A DNA stretch of 64,000 nt from Lepisosteus oculatus (taxonomy: Eukaryota > Chordata > Actinopteri > Semionotiformes > Lepisosteidae), in contig NC_090711.1 of assembly GCF_040954835.1 (NCBI RefSeq), positions 4,161,501 through 4,225,500 on the forward strand, given 5' to 3'. Every line of letters begins with the position of its first letter. Position 1 is the stretch's first letter. A model generated the notes under the pieces. It was not told where the DNA came from, ran no database searches, and saw only the letters and a list, made by a program, of their open reading frames with translations. This document shows, one piece after another, positions 1-24,022 of the stretch. The position numbers and the translations under genes are program-made.

Positions 1-560
1 AAGACAATTCTGTAATTCCATGAATAGATTTTATGGCCAGTAGTGCCTTACTTGAGCTATAAAATCTATTCCAATTGAGAAGGTGTTTGTTCCTCTGAAA
101 CATTTTTTTTGCCCAAAATTAAAACCCATAATGTCGAGGTCAGGGCATAGAAAATACCAGTGTTGTTTCATTCTGAATGCATTCTTGGGTTCAAGTATTT
201 AATGGGAAACGTTTCATCTGTCAATGTGTCTGACATAGATTACAGGTACATTAGGTACCTTGTAGTTTATAAATGTCCCTCACAAGGGGTAATATACTGG
301 ATAAAACAGCTGTTTGTTATATCCACAGTGTTAATGACATGGGCTTTTATTCAAATATTTCAAGCTTTAAATATTAATTTAAAAACTAACATCTCTTGCT
401 TTCTTCTGATGGCCTTGTAAGAGTTAACTGAACACCTGACACTTGCCTTCTTGAGTCTTCACAGTTGGGCTGTCTTCCCTCTGCTTCGATTGTCAGTGCA
501 AACAGGCATCAGCTGTGCTGCTTTAAGCAGTGTCTTCAGATTGAGTTTCTGTTTCCGTAG

Positions 561-11629
<11,069 letters not shown>

Positions 11630-11949
11630 CTGGGAACAATGCGAGCAGGGACACCTCAAGGACCTTTGGAAGCTGCCCTTCCCTTCCCTGGGTTGGGTAG
11701 CTAGGCAACAGCAGCAGAAACAACACTGCAAAGCACAGAGATTGAGCGAGGCGGGGGAGAGCGGTCGCTTTATTAGGTACACTTGCTCGTGAACGCAAAT
11801 AGCCAAACAGCGAACCAGGTGGCTACAACGCGTCGGACCTTCTACAGCAGCAGAAGACCACGCCGGGTCCCACCGGGTCAGCTAAGAACAGGAAGCTGAG
11901 GCTACAGTGGACACGTGATCACCAAAACTGGACGATTGAAGATTGGAAA

Positions 11950-11955
11950 AATAAA
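11950..11955 (+). promoter_or_regulatory. Polyadenylation signal, DNMT3B (probable)
   Basis: Canonical AATAAA in the sense strand 321 bases past the TAG stop. Longer alternative 3' ends cannot be excluded. Confidence 0.5.
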
Positions 11956-14900
11956 GTGGCCACTGAGTGTATACCCCCACCTTCAGCACACATGCATAAC
12001 TGCCCCGTACAGTCTAGAAAACAAATCCCCAGCTTCTCACTGATGTCACAGGCAGGCTTACGTTCCATGCTCTTTCTTTTAATTTTCTCCGGATCCCTTT
12101 GTTTGAGGTAAAACCAAGGAACCTTCTGTCCAACTGGGGTGTGATTTCCGACGTTATCCAGTTTTATTTATTTAAGCCACACCTGGAATTGCTTTTAAAC
12201 GTTTTTACTTGTCGGAGTTTATCGGTCACTTACAGCACTGCCACTTTGTTAACTATTTTAAAACAGGACAATTTTATTTAACAGGAACCTAATATTCAGT
12301 TTTCTGCCTACCTCAAACCTCTGTGTGAAATCTGCTGTGTGGCGACATTCTCTGTGTACGCTACCGCCCCCTCCAGGGTGTATCCTGCTGTGCACCCGAT
12401 GCGATATGATGATGGGAGAGTGTGGAACATTTTGGCGTTTCTCATTGGTGATGATGTGAAAGTCTATATTTGATTGATATCCTTGGTTTACTTGGTTTGC
12501 GTCACTCTGGGGGCCAAGTATTGATTCACCATAGAACGCTCCCAGATTTAAACAATTGACCAATCTAGGTGTGTGGAAAGCAAATTTGTTTTAAAATTAA
12601 TAGTATTTAATTCAATTTTGTAACCAGTTCTTATTTGGTCAAATTCGATGGTGAAGCCAAAGTATATGAAGTCTGGAAAAAATTAGGGTGTTAATAATAA
12701 TTTATAGTGAACTAATAAGCTATTTTGTATTTTTGTTTTTTACCGTCAGAATCGACATTTCATTTGGTTTATTATGATGCTGATATAACATAAGACTTTT
12801 GGACAAAATTGCCAGGTGTATCTTGATTATATCCTCATACAGGAACACAAAAACTGTTATTTTTCTTTTATGTCTTCTTGTAGTGATGGTTGATTTTCTG
12901 TTGTTTATTCACAGTTGTGGATGATTGGAAATTTCATAGGACAGATAAATCTGTTGCTGGATGAATACATTATAGATTGTAATCTAAGCAAGCACAGCAG
13001 AGAAATATGCACATAAGATCATGATTCTGTATCTGAATCTCTGTAAGGCTGACCTTCACATCATGTGGAAGTGGCTTAAATAAATAATCAGGTAGCTTAC
13101 TGAAAAGGGACACTGTTACAACTATAAGTGCCTGTCATTTTTAAGCAAAAGAAAATCTAATGCACAAGGAAACAATATGTAGCATTTTTGAGTACTGTGA
13201 ATTACTGCTGTGTGATTCAGAATATCATGATCCAAGCAGCAATTTTAATCTAATGACTTTCCACACCTATGGAACACCTCAGGTGTATTGTTCACTTTCT
13301 CAGCCAATCTTGTCCTTTCAGCGCACGCGTAGTTTAAAAAGAAACGGTCATGGCAAAAATCAGTTTTGCCCAGTTCTGTGTACTCCTGCATGTATAAAAC
13401 GAAGGTAATTTGATTTTCTGTTTTTTTTGTTGTTGTTGTTGGCTGCTACCTTTTGTTATAGCAAGACTGAAACATCATTATGTTCTTATTCATCAGTGCT
13501 GTTGTTTATAGATAGCTAGTTTATGGGGAAATTGTACATTAAGAATGTTTGCTTTTATGTGTATTTTATGCTTTGATTTAACCTTTTTTGTAATGGCCAT
13601 AATTATCTGTTCAGGGTACTACTCACCCTCTTCTCATGACCTGTGCATTGTAGTGTTCTATTTTAAACTGGTTTTATTTTGTAATATTTCAAATCTTTTG
13701 TTTGCATTCTTACCTTGGATGTGGCATATCCCAACCACATAACGCATCTGAGGTGAGCTGGATGTGACGGATATTTTTGGTGCTATTTGACATTTTTCCA
13801 ATCAAAACAAATCAGGTTCTGTTCTTAAAAGCAAAACTTGAACAATTATGCCTATGTGCCATATAGTGGAGGCCTTTTTAGACCTTTTGGTTACTGTTGT
13901 CTATGTACTGTTTATTGTCTACGTACAATAATACCTCACAAGAATATGTAAGGTGCTAGGATATTTTAAACTCTTATTGGTGCTATTTTTAAACCTTTAG
14001 TATAAGGAATTTTACTGCGTTATGTGTACTGTTTTTTTCCTTGTGTTTTGGTAATTGGGTTACATGTACTGTAATAGTATTCATAATGAAAGTACCACCT
14101 GTCCTCAAGTTTTTAATAGAAAGGTTGGACTTGTTTCTCTCAGCTTCATTGTTAATATATGTGTAACTATAGGAAATAAATTAAATTGATTATCCTGTTC
14201 TCAGTATGTTCATTATAAACTTACATTGAAACGTTTCTTTTTTGTACGTCTATGAGAATTAAGCATTTTCTATTTCTTATTTAAAAGGATCACATAAAAT
14301 AAGAGGATTGCAGATATTTTAAGTAGTTTTCTTTTTTTTTTCAGATTGAGCAAAGATGTTTAACATTCAAAACCCATCCCATTGCTCATTTATTTCCCTT
14401 TAAAAACCCAAGAAATGATACTGAGGGGAAAAAAACGCTGCACTTCTCTCGAATAAAACACAGATGGAGCTCTGGTATCATAAAGGATGTATTATTTTTC
14501 GTTGACTTGAAAGAGCTGGATACTGCTTACTGTAGCTGCCATTAATTCCACCAGGATGGAGTAGGAACAGAAGTTAAGGCTCTGACTGGAGGGTCACAGG
14601 GTTGAGATTGCTATTGTAACTGTGTCTCACACATTGTGCTCATATGGCTCCAGACAAATTTCCTGCTGCACAAACTGGGACTCTTAAATCATCATGCCAA
14701 GGGGAATTCTTTCCCAGTCGACCTACGTGGTCAAATAAAGCCAAGAACAAATTGATAATGTGCCTCCACTGTGAGCCCCAAGTCCAATGTAAATATCTCT
14801 AGATACACAAGGCCGCTGCCTTACTTGACTACATGAACACTGTTTTATTTTGCTGGGTTCTCGATTCAAGTACGTGATCGAGACTTTGCAAAGTCGCCGA

Positions 14901-15424
14901 GAGTGCTGTATAGTACTGTCGCTGTCAAGGGGGGCGATCACCTACAATCGTGCGCCCTTGGAAAGCAAATCCGACCTTTTTTTTTTTTTTTGGCCGCGGT
15001 CTTGTCAGATCAAGCCTATAGGTAATCGTGAATTCCCCACGATCTCCCTTCATAATGAGAAATTAACTTTTCTCAGGTAAAGTACAGCTGCCAGGAATCA
15101 ACGCCTATAATGGTTTTACGAAGTATGCGGTTTGGTCATCCAGAACTACGGGTTATTTTATTTGGGGAGATTTGTGGACGGGAAGAACATGCCTCTCTCT
15201 CTCCAGAAACTCGGGCTGCTGGCAATGATGAGTTTTTTTGGTCAAGCGAACACGGGTTTCGTGCTTTCAGCACTCTAGTTGGGTCAACCATACGGACAGC
15301 CCTGGCCAAATGAAAGGACTAAGTTTTTCTGCTTCCAAAGGGTCTCCAAACTTTCAAACACAGGTGGGCCCGCAGTATGCTCCGAGCAAAACAGAAGCCC
15401 TTCAGCCTAGTATTAATCGGGTGT

Positions 15425-15560
15425 GGAGCAGTTGTTAAGGCTCTGTACTTGTAAGTGGAAGGTTGTGAAGTAAAAAAATCAGTATTTGAAGGACAGGACT
15501 TTATGGGCGTTTGTCATTTTTTATATCCTGCTACAGAGGATATCACTCAAGCACGATGTT
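15425..15560 (+). repeat. SINE-like repeat upstream of MAPRE1
   Basis: GTGTGGAGCAGTTGTTAAGGCTCTGTACTTGTAAGTGGAAGG-type head (about 15420-15461) closely resembles the head at 52130-52175. The family looks tRNA-derived; the tail is diverged. Confidence 0.5.
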
Positions 15561-15829
15561 GTGTACCCTTCCCTGGAGCTTGGCAGCACCGAGAGGTATT
15601 TCGTTTTTTCCCTACTTATCCTGATGTATCCTTCTATAGCACTTATATATACATAGCATTTGGCAGACGCAGTCTAGCTTTTGTTTACGGGTGGGTTAGT
15701 CGCTAAATATTTTAAAAGTATATTTCTTGCGTCTTTGTTTGTTTTGTTGTTGTTTTTTTTTTGCACTCAGAATTGATTTAGAAGTTTCCTCGTTGAATGA
15801 CCGCGAAAACGTTACATATTTCGTGACTA

Positions 15830-16240
15830 AACGTCTGCGTCGTGTGCAGTGTCCTTCAGCACCCCTTTATCGTCGGCCTGGCGCTGCTCTTCACCGACCT
15901 GCGCCGCTCCAGAAGAGGGAGTTCAGTTTTTTGACTCCCGCCGGCAGGGGGCGCCCTTTCTCCGGCGGGGGAAGGGTTAAGCGCGGCGCCTCGCCCAGGC
16001 CGGCTGGGAAGAGGCTCGAGCTCCTGCACGCCGGCGTTCGACCGTTACGTCGTGACGTCTTCCGCAGATTGAACAAACCGAGGGGCACCGAGCGAAAGGA
16101 ACCGCCGGTAGACGAGCTGGGGGGAAAATAAAAAAAAGAGGGAGAGAGAGAGAGACAGACAGACAGTTTGATTCCCCGAATAAATTATTGTATTGCTTCA
16201 GTCTGACCAGTGACCGCCAAATTAGTCGAGTCTTACGAGG
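15830..16240 (+). promoter_or_regulatory. mapre1: CpG-rich promoter and non-coding first exon of MAPRE1
   Basis: CpG density rises sharply over 15835-16120 compared with the AT-rich surroundings, and a purine run (GA and CAGA repeats) follows at 16136-16167. A consensus donor, ACGAG then GTAAGT, ends the putative 5' UTR exon at 16239. No start codon leads into the MAPRE1 frame here, so this exon is non-coding and translation begins in the next exon. The transcription start is not resolved. Confidence 0.7.
16136..16167. repeat. (GA)n / (CAGA)n simple repeat
   Basis: A purine-rich tract in the MAPRE1 5' UTR exon; a candidate GAGA-type element or simple repeat. Confidence 0.7.
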
Positions 16241-18488
16241 TAAGTTGCGAGCTTTCCGGCGAAGTTGTGCTTTTTTTTTCCGAAGGAGAATGAGAATAGG
16301 CGACTGGAGGGGATTGAATGGCGGAGATGGTAGGAAGCGTAGGATCTGCGGTGGGAGAGAGGGGGGATTTCGCAAAATAAGAAACGGCGATTCAGTTTTA
16401 AGGGGTTCTGAGCTGTCGGGCTTAGAAGGGGCGTAGTTCCCGCCTGGGTTCCCGGGGTCATTTTGTGGAAATGTTTCGGTGCGAGGGAGAAAATAGGCCG
16501 GCGAGAGACACCCCTCCTCTCCTTTCTTCAGCCGAAATCCTGCGCAGTGACTCAGGCCAGAACAGGGGAAATGAGCTCTGGCTCCGCAGCTGAGGGAGTG
16601 GGATCGCTGTAAATGACAAAGACAAAGGGGGAGATGGCCATTTGTACCGGTGTCACTGTCCTTAATCGGCAGTTTATTTTTTTCCAGCTATTCTCTGAAT
16701 CCTCCGATCAGCCCCATTCGCGCAAAAGGCCTTACGGGATGGTAATAAACCACCGTCCAGTGTCAGAGCCGCCGTTATTGAAAGTTCGTGATCGAGGGGA
16801 TTGGCCCATACGCTGGCTGCGACGATGAAACGTCCCTTTTTTTTCCCCCAAATTAAAAAAGAAAGGAACTCGCTTTGAAAACGCGGCTCTGTACGCGGGA
16901 TGGGCGGTGAGGAAGAGTCGTATCTGGGTTTTCTTCCCCCCCGGAGAGTGACGTTTTCTGAAACGCAGACTAGGTTGAAGATGGCGATCTGAAAGTGCAG
17001 AACAGAAACCCTATCGAGAGCCGCAGCTCTCTCCTGCTGCGCCACATAGACGAGTGTGGTATTAAAACCGTCTCTCTGGCGCCCGTATTGTGCTGTGCAA
17101 TGTGGCTTTGCCTATTCATCGCCCCTTGCTGAAGGTGGACTGGCACAATCCTGTCATCTGTTACACCTGAGGAAAAGCCGGCTAACCTTCTCAGCACAGT
17201 ACTTAACGGATTACGATCCAAACACCTACATCAACCCGAAAGCATGCATTGAACACTCTTATGGGTCGTCATTTGTTTTATTATTCCTTGTGATTGAAGA
17301 CTGGTCTTGCTAAAAAAAATTTTAAAAATGAAATCCGTTTGCAAGATTGATTTAGCAGATCCAGCACTGCAGTTAGCAGGCAGTCCGGGCTCCTCCTCAG
17401 TGCTTGTTGTCCGAAGCTCAGCCCCATGTTGCCTATTGGCAGTCGAGATCGAAGGGGTTTCGCCCTCTCCACCTGGTCCCGGCCTGCACAGCAGACAGCA
17501 GTGCTTCATCTAGGCTGGGAGTGACAGTACGAGGAAATGTTGCCTCCCTTTTCAATGTAGGTTGTGCTTATTTGGTGCGTTACCGTGCACACAAACTTTA
17601 ATGGAAACGACTTCTTCAGCTTGAGTTTTATCCAGTTTAGTTAGCATTGCCTTTTTTTTTAAGTGTACTTCGTTTATTAAATTTTGTGTTTTGGATCAAG
17701 TGTCTCTGGTTTTTGTACACAAGCCTTCTGAATGGCATTGGTGTGCTTGTGAACGTTGCTTACGAAAAAATACTCCCAACACATTTTCTGGACTAAGCTA
17801 TAGAAGACGTATTTTTTTCCACCTGAAAAAAGACTCAACGCATTGAAGAATTCCTTGCCAGCTCTTCTGTACATTAGAGAAAAAAACACAAGTACAGCTT
17901 CCTGTAGAACATTTTAGTGTGCAGTACTTTCCCATTGCTTTTTGTCTTTGCCAGTGTGTGTAGTGTTACCAGTAACAGTCACATGAAGGTTGTGTTCAGT
18001 AAATATTCTGAAGTTATTGCCAGCTTAATGACACGACTCTGTCATGTGCTGAGGAGTACATTGTATCAGACCAGTCTTGGTAGAAGCAAGCAGTGTTTGT
18101 GGATTGATGCACAGAGTGCATGAAGCAGTCAAATGTTCGAGAAATGTCAGAGGATTTTGTTCTGATCTTTATTTCTCCATGAAGCTTTTTTAAGCACAGG
18201 AAACTCAACCATGTGAATAAAGACATGGATGCTTCACATTGTTGCTGTGTTCCAATTGCACTAATGCACCGAGGCGCAACAGCTGTTTTTTCGGCATGTG
18301 ATCATTGAAGCCAAAAACATTGTCTGGAGTGAAGACGTTTAAACAGCTGTGCCAAGCATTCTCCCTGTCATATAATGGATTGAAGTCTGCTTTTCATTGT
18401 GCGCCACAGTCCACTCAAAATAATAGCACTAGGATCAAGTGGGAAAAGTCACTGCAGACACCAGTTGACACTTGTGACCCAAGTATAG

Positions 18489-18564
18489 AAGAAGCATGGA
18501 AGAAAAAGTGGAAAATGCAGATGTCAGCTTTATCTGCTGAGAAGGGGAAGAGCAGAATGTTCTG
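18489..18564 (+). repeat. 76-bp inverted repeat, left arm (MAPRE1 intron 1)
   Basis: Exact reverse complement of 18980-19055, with no mismatch over 76 bases by hand comparison. The arms are separated by about 415 bases. Confidence 0.9.
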
Positions 18565-18784
18565 ATTTGTTTGTCAATAGTTAGTATGGGTGACATATTG
18601 TAAAAGTGGTTTGTAAAAAAAAAAAGGAAACTTCCGCAAATTAAGAATGAATCGGGAATTCCAAACTTGTTTCTGAGACAATTGGTTAATCCCAACTCAA
18701 ATGTAAATCAAGCAGGTTGCTCAATGCTGTGTTTCAAATGTGGGGGCTACATGAATTAGTCCCATTTTGCATCTTACGGTATGT

Positions 18785-18975
18785 GCTGTAAATGGTGTCA
18801 TGGTTAGCACTGCTGCCTTGCAGCTCTCGGGTCTTGGGTTTGATTCTTGCCTAGGGTGCCTTGGTGGAGTTTGCATGGTCCCCCTTAATTCATGCTGGGT
18901 TTGAAGTGCTCTGGTGTCCTCCCACCTGCCAGGTTAGAGGTTAATTGCAGTCTCTGAATTGTCCCTGAACCAGAA
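18785..18975 (+). mobile_element. SINE-like element, plus strand, interrupted
   Basis: A head GGTTAGCACTGCTGCCTTGC and GGGTTTGATTC (B-box-like), then GGAGTTTGCATGG, CTCCCACCTGCCAGGTTA and AATTGTCCCTGAA, the usual order in fish tRNA-type SINE/LINE tails. Its 3' part is replaced by the right arm of the 76-bp inverted repeat. Confidence 0.7.
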
Positions 18976-18979
18976 CAAC

Positions 18980-19055
18980 CAGAACATTCTGCTCTTCCCC
19001 TTCTCAGCAGATAAAGCTGACATCTGCATTTTCCACTTTTTCTTCCATGCTTCTT
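18980..19055 (-). repeat. 76-bp inverted repeat, right arm (MAPRE1 intron 1)
   Basis: Reverse complement of 18489-18564. It lies directly after the truncated SINE body and is followed by unrelated sequence. Confidence 0.9.
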
Positions 19056-19370
19056 GTGACACAGCTGCACAGCCTTGTGGCCCGTGCTTCTGAAAGAGTC
19101 TGAGGGTTTCCTCAACACCATTTTCTACTAATTGATAGATGTGTTCAAGTTAGTATCTTTTGGATGGAAAAATGATTCCTTTTCCATTGAGAGAAAATGG
19201 AGTTAATAAGGTCTGGAACTAAATGTGTCCAAATGATAAGTGGCTGCGCTGTTGTTTATGACTTTTATTAGATATCTTAGTATGTCACGTGTAGGCTGTG
19301 CTGTTACAAGCACAAACTGGATAGAACAATGTAGCCTAATATTTATTTCTTCTCTTTCAGCTTACAGAAG

Positions 19371-22300
19371 ATGGCTGTGAACGTCTATTCAACTTCAGTA
19401 ACCAGTGACAATTTAAGTCGACATGACATGCTGGCATGGATAAATGAATCTTTAAAAATAAACCTTACAAAGATTGAACTGCTGTGTTCAGGTAACATAG
19501 TGGAAATGAAAATATTTGCATAACTGTAATTTTCCTGTTTGAAGTCCATAAATGAGTTTTGTTATTTAATGTAAAAGAAGAATTAACTGAAAAAGAATTA
19601 TAAAATGCCTTTTCCCTGTATCCCATGATCATGAAGTTTACAGGAGTTATTTAAAGTTCCATCCATTTAGACGTAGTTCCTATACTTGGAGAAACCCAGT
19701 AATTTAAGGCACAATTGAGATTGTTTTTTAATTTGTACTCCATTTAATGAAGGTTTACTGTGTAGAATGATGCATATCAGAAGATCAGTTAATGGAAAGG
19801 ACTTCCAGTACACATTTTCTTACTGATCTCTTTTTCCTCCTGTTCTCAGGTGGTGCGTACTGCCAATTCATGGACATGCTGTTCCCTGGTTGTGTGCCTT
19901 TGAAGAAAGTGAAATTCCAAGCCAAACTAGAACATGAATTCATTCACAATTTTAAGCTGTTACAAGCAAGCTTCAAGAAAATGGGGGTTGACAAAGTTAG
20001 TAACCTTTTTTCGTGTTTTTACTATTTGCATCTACTTAAAATTAAACTGTTATTAGCTGATCATTAGTAAATCAGACATGAAATCCCCAGATATAAAGTT
20101 CAGCTGTTAATCCAAAGCTGTTCATACTGATGTGGCATTTTTAGTTTGTACCTTGGGCATGTTTAGAGGTGATCTTAGGGTGTGAAGATAAGGTTTTTTT
20201 AAGTATTTTGGGACTCTACTAATAGATATGTCAGTACTTTGGGGGCAGTTAATTGTAGGTGGTGTGACAGATGGACAGCTCCTTCTTTACTGTTTGATCA
20301 TTGTAAATTGCTTGAAGCAGGACATTTCTAGGCTCCATGTTCTTTCACATAGTCTAGAAGAGTGGAACGATCCCAGGGCTGCTAGGTAGAGGTGAGCTTT
20401 GTCATTGATTAGAATCAGGCTATTCAGTCGGAGAAGAGCAGAGGCAATCGAATCTTTATCATTCACAATTGTCTTTAATAAAATACCAATATTAATATGT
20501 TCTCTTTTCAGATTATTCCTGTTGACAAGTTAATAAAAGGAAAGTTTCAGGACAATTTTGAATTTGTTCAGTGGTTTAAGAAATTCTTTGATGCCAACTA
20601 CGACGGGAAAGACTATGACCCAGTAGCTGCACGCCAAGGACAGGAGACCATGCCTTTGCCCAACCCCTCCACTCCTGCTCTCAACAAGCCCAAGAAAATC
20701 CCCAGCACTGGGAGTGCAGGTAAGACCATGGACACCTTCAGCTTCTCCGCTGCTGTGCTCAGGGCTGTTCTTGACTCACGCTTGCATCTCCCCCTGCTTA
20801 GGGCTTCCTCGTTAGACCTAGCTGAAGTGTGTCTTGTTAATTTGTACCAGTTCCGTCTTTCCACATGATACAGTTTAGTTGGCTATTTTTATCCTTTATG
20901 CTTCATCTTGGCTTTGATGTTCAGCTGGAAACATTCCATCCGTTTTACGAAACATGCTTTAAAATTTAAAATCTGAAAAGAAAATGTTTTTATGTGCATG
21001 TGGAGTGGAGTTCACTTTCAGATCTTAAGTTAAAAATGATAACGTGTTATGTAGCCAAGTCCACTGATTTGTATACCCACATAGGGATGTTTTTGCAGAT
21101 TTTACAGTTTCCCTTGCATTGTTTCTAAATCTTTATCCCAAAATAACATGAATTCCTGATGTGTCATTCCTTGCTAATTACAGATGACAGCCTCAGTCAG
21201 GTATCTAAAGGGAGACCAGCAGCAAGAATTGGTATACTAATTTGTTGGTCAGACCTGGTTCTGTGGCTTTGCACACACTTTCTTACACTGTGGGTTAAAG
21301 TTTCAGAAACTAAGTTCTCATTAATATACAACAATTATTTGTTAAAGTTCTTAATATTGGAAAAAATCTTAATATGCACGTTTTGGCCATTAGATTTAAT
21401 TTTAGAATGTCAAAATCAAGTTTTGTGCAGTTTCCTGTTCTTTTTTTTCCTGTTGTTTTTGGTTGGATGCAATTTAATCATTTTCCGAGTTTCTGCAGGG
21501 AATAATACGTTTTGTTTAGTGTTCCTCAGTGAAAAACCTGCTAAACCATTTAATCATCAATTTGAATAATATCCAAACTTTGATGATATAATCAAGTATA
21601 ATTTAATTTACCATATCGTTAGAAGAAGGATGCTGTGTGTGCGTTTTATTTGATGCAACAACCCCAAAAACTAATGAGAACCTTTTTTCTGGATATTTGT
21701 TTAATGCAGTGAGATTTTTTTTTTTTCCTTTCCATGTCCACTGTGTGCTCTTCCATAGTTTTGTATCTACCGAATAGATGTATGGAAAATTTAAGTACTG
21801 TTTCAACAATGGGGCAGTGGGCACAATCCAGGGAAGATTTGAATTTGAAATTCAAACAGCCACTCCAGTTCATTTTAGGCTGCCACCTTAAGCTATTTAG
21901 CATGCATCTCAGTGACTGTTTTTACGGGTTTGTTCATGGTTATATAAAAAGACCACTTGGCTCAATTTTGCCCTGCAATTACCTACAGAGTTTTATACCT
22001 TCCTGATCTCTCACTGCAGTGCAGTGATGTTGCCGGTTGTGCACTTCTTGATTTTTGCTGTTCTGGTGTCACTTGCAGCCCCTCAGAGACCAGCTGCAGT
22101 AGCAAAGCCAGCTCCTAAAGTTGCTTCAGTGGGAGCGCGGAGACCTGCCGGCGCAGGAAACGGCGATGAGGAGAAGGCTGAGCTCGTTCAGGAGGTTTGT
22201 GTAACTTCCAAGATTGTGGATGTTTATTCCTACAAGTCTAATTTTAAAGTCCCCCTTCTTTCCCCCCAACCAAGAACACGTTCTTGACTGTTAACGAGAG

Positions 22301-24022
22301 TTTAAGGGTATTTCGGTTAATAAAGAAAAGGAAAGGAAAATTGCATGGCAAGTCTGTGCATGGGGTTCTTTTATCAGGTTGTTTCTAATCTGCTCCTAAA
22401 GCATTACACCGTTTTAAAACTGAGTAAAACCAAGTTTTTTTTTTGTTTAAAATGGGAGATGTTGTTCAGGTTCTCAACTGGTTAAGTAAAATCCGCATTT
22501 GTGTTCACTGCATTGGTTATTCTGCTTACACAGAATCATTTGCCCTACATCTGTCTTTTTAATATTTAGTACTAGTATCACTGAAAATAAAATAAAACCC
22601 TGTTGAGGTTAGATTCAGGTATATGCCAGTGAAGCAGGTATTCAGTTTACATAGGGTTTATGGAAAAATGTGTTGGACTCAGCAATTGCCAAAAAGACAT
22701 TTTCAAACTAGAGGCTACAATTAATACCATTGCATGTGGTATTTTGCCTACAAATAAATTGGTTAAACCAATTTCAACATTTGGAATAAGCATTGTAGGC
22801 CTCAGCCTCTGGGGCTGGTCTTTGGTCCAGAACTTGACTAATTTGTCAAGGAGTTGTGCATGTTGCTAGGTGCTCTGCGATTTGTTGGCTCGTCAAATTA
22901 ATCTTCCCACAGTGATGCTGTGTTTTGTAAAAGGCACTAAACATGGTATGTACTTAATATGAATAAAGTTGTAGCAATTTAAAAACTCTTTAAATTTAGT
23001 CATTTTGTAGGTTTTGTTGTTGTTGTGTATTTTATGTGCTTGGCTTTGTGCTAGCTTTGGTTTGGATCAACTGCTTCACATTCAGTAGGGAGTAGTCTGT
23101 GTATTATATAAAGGACTTCTAATTTTTGTGTTCTATTACTTCCATGTAGGAAATGTATGCATAACCTGGATCTTTCTGTATATATTATTATTTGACTTCA
23201 TGATATCATTTGGAGTCCTTATTAAGCATGATCCTTTGAAATGGGGTTTCCCCTGGCAGAAAATGTTTGTAACCATAACCACTGGTTTAAAGATACAGAA
23301 GTGCCTTGTGAGTTAATAACAATGTAATTGTTTTTTTCTTACCTCCAGGTTAACTTATTAAAACTCACAATTGAAGACATGGAGAAAGAGAGGGATTTTT
23401 ACTTCGGCAAACTGAGGAATATTGAACTGATCTGTCAAGAGAAGGAGGGGGAAAATGACCCAACATTGCAAAGGATTGTTGACATCCTTTATGCCACAGA
23501 CGTAAGTATTGTGCAAAGGGTTGTGGTAAAGTATGACTTAATAATGAAGCTTAATGATAGTGGCATCAGTCTACTTGTTCTCTGAAAAAGACAAGAGAGG
23601 ACCTGCCTGTGGAATGTACTGTTCTTTAATGTTTTAAAAAAGTACATTCCTCACCTCTCCAATCTTTAATGTGTTTGTAGTATTGGTTGGTTGTTATGCT
23701 TGTTCCTTTATTTAATACCAGGATTGTGCAGGTACTGGCATGATTATACTGATATAAGAAAACCGATATACTGGCATAAAAACATATTCTGCTGCTACAG
23801 CTGTGAACATGCATTGCAGCTTTTCCTAAAAAGAGCTCTTTCTGACAGTTACAGAGTTTGAACTTTTTTTGACCAATTATCATAATGTTTACACAACTGT
23901 TTATTTATACTGTACTACTAATACAGCATTACTTTTCATAGCAGTCATTTGAAATTGTGTTGCTTTCTCAGGAGGGCTTTGTTATCCCAGATGCGGAATC
24001 TCAGGAACAAGAGGAATACTAA
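19371..24022 (+). CDS. mapre1: Microtubule-associated protein RP/EB family member 1 (EB1)
   Basis: EB1 tracks growing microtubule plus ends and recruits CAP-Gly and SxIP partners. Coding exons: 19371-19491, 19850-19995, 20512-20719, 22079-22194, 23349-23501, 23972-24022, giving 264 aa against 268 in human. The exon begins at 19361, ten bases before the ATG. The N-terminal calponin-homology domain opens with [20 protein letters not shown] and runs to about residue 130 ([18 protein letters not shown]). A Pro/Ala/Lys-rich linker follows (about 131-185), then the EB-homology coiled coil ([15 protein letters not shown]) and the acidic tail ending EEY, the motif bound by CAP-Gly domains. Splice donors of exons 2 and 4 are GTTAGT and GTTTGT, weak but GT. 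Identity is very high to EB1 rather than EB2 or EB3. Confidence 0.97.

Larger units (their letters stand above)
11630..15830. other. DNMT3B 3' UTR and DNMT3B-MAPRE1 intergenic region
   Basis: The first 3' UTR polyadenylation signal is AATAAA at 11950-11955, about 320 bases after the stop; others further on (near 14174) could serve longer forms. The rest is mostly AT-rich. I see no supported exon. At 14856-15000 there are small inverted repeats (GTGATCG near 14874 and CGATCAC near 14934) before a 15-base T run, but they match no known small RNA. Confidence 0.7.

Noticed and set aside
160-420. 86-codon frame at the window start as an upstream DNMT3B exon
   Set aside because: The translation does not resemble DNMT3 proteins and there are no matching splice sites in frame with exon 561-710.
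14856-15000. Possible Pol III small RNA (inverted repeats followed by a T run)
   Set aside because: I compared it with U1, U2, U4, U5, U6, U11, U12, 7SK and tRNA patterns and found no match, nor clear A and B boxes.
15727-16375. Open frames of 130 codons around the MAPRE1 promoter, both strands
   Set aside because: CpG-rich DNA has few stops. The translations are Arg/Pro/Ala-rich and match nothing, and the region is explained as promoter and 5' UTR.
21184-21200. Possible 17-nt microexon in MAPRE1 intron
   Set aside because: It has AG and GT borders and begins with ATG, but its length would break the EB1 frame, and the flanking exons already join in phase.
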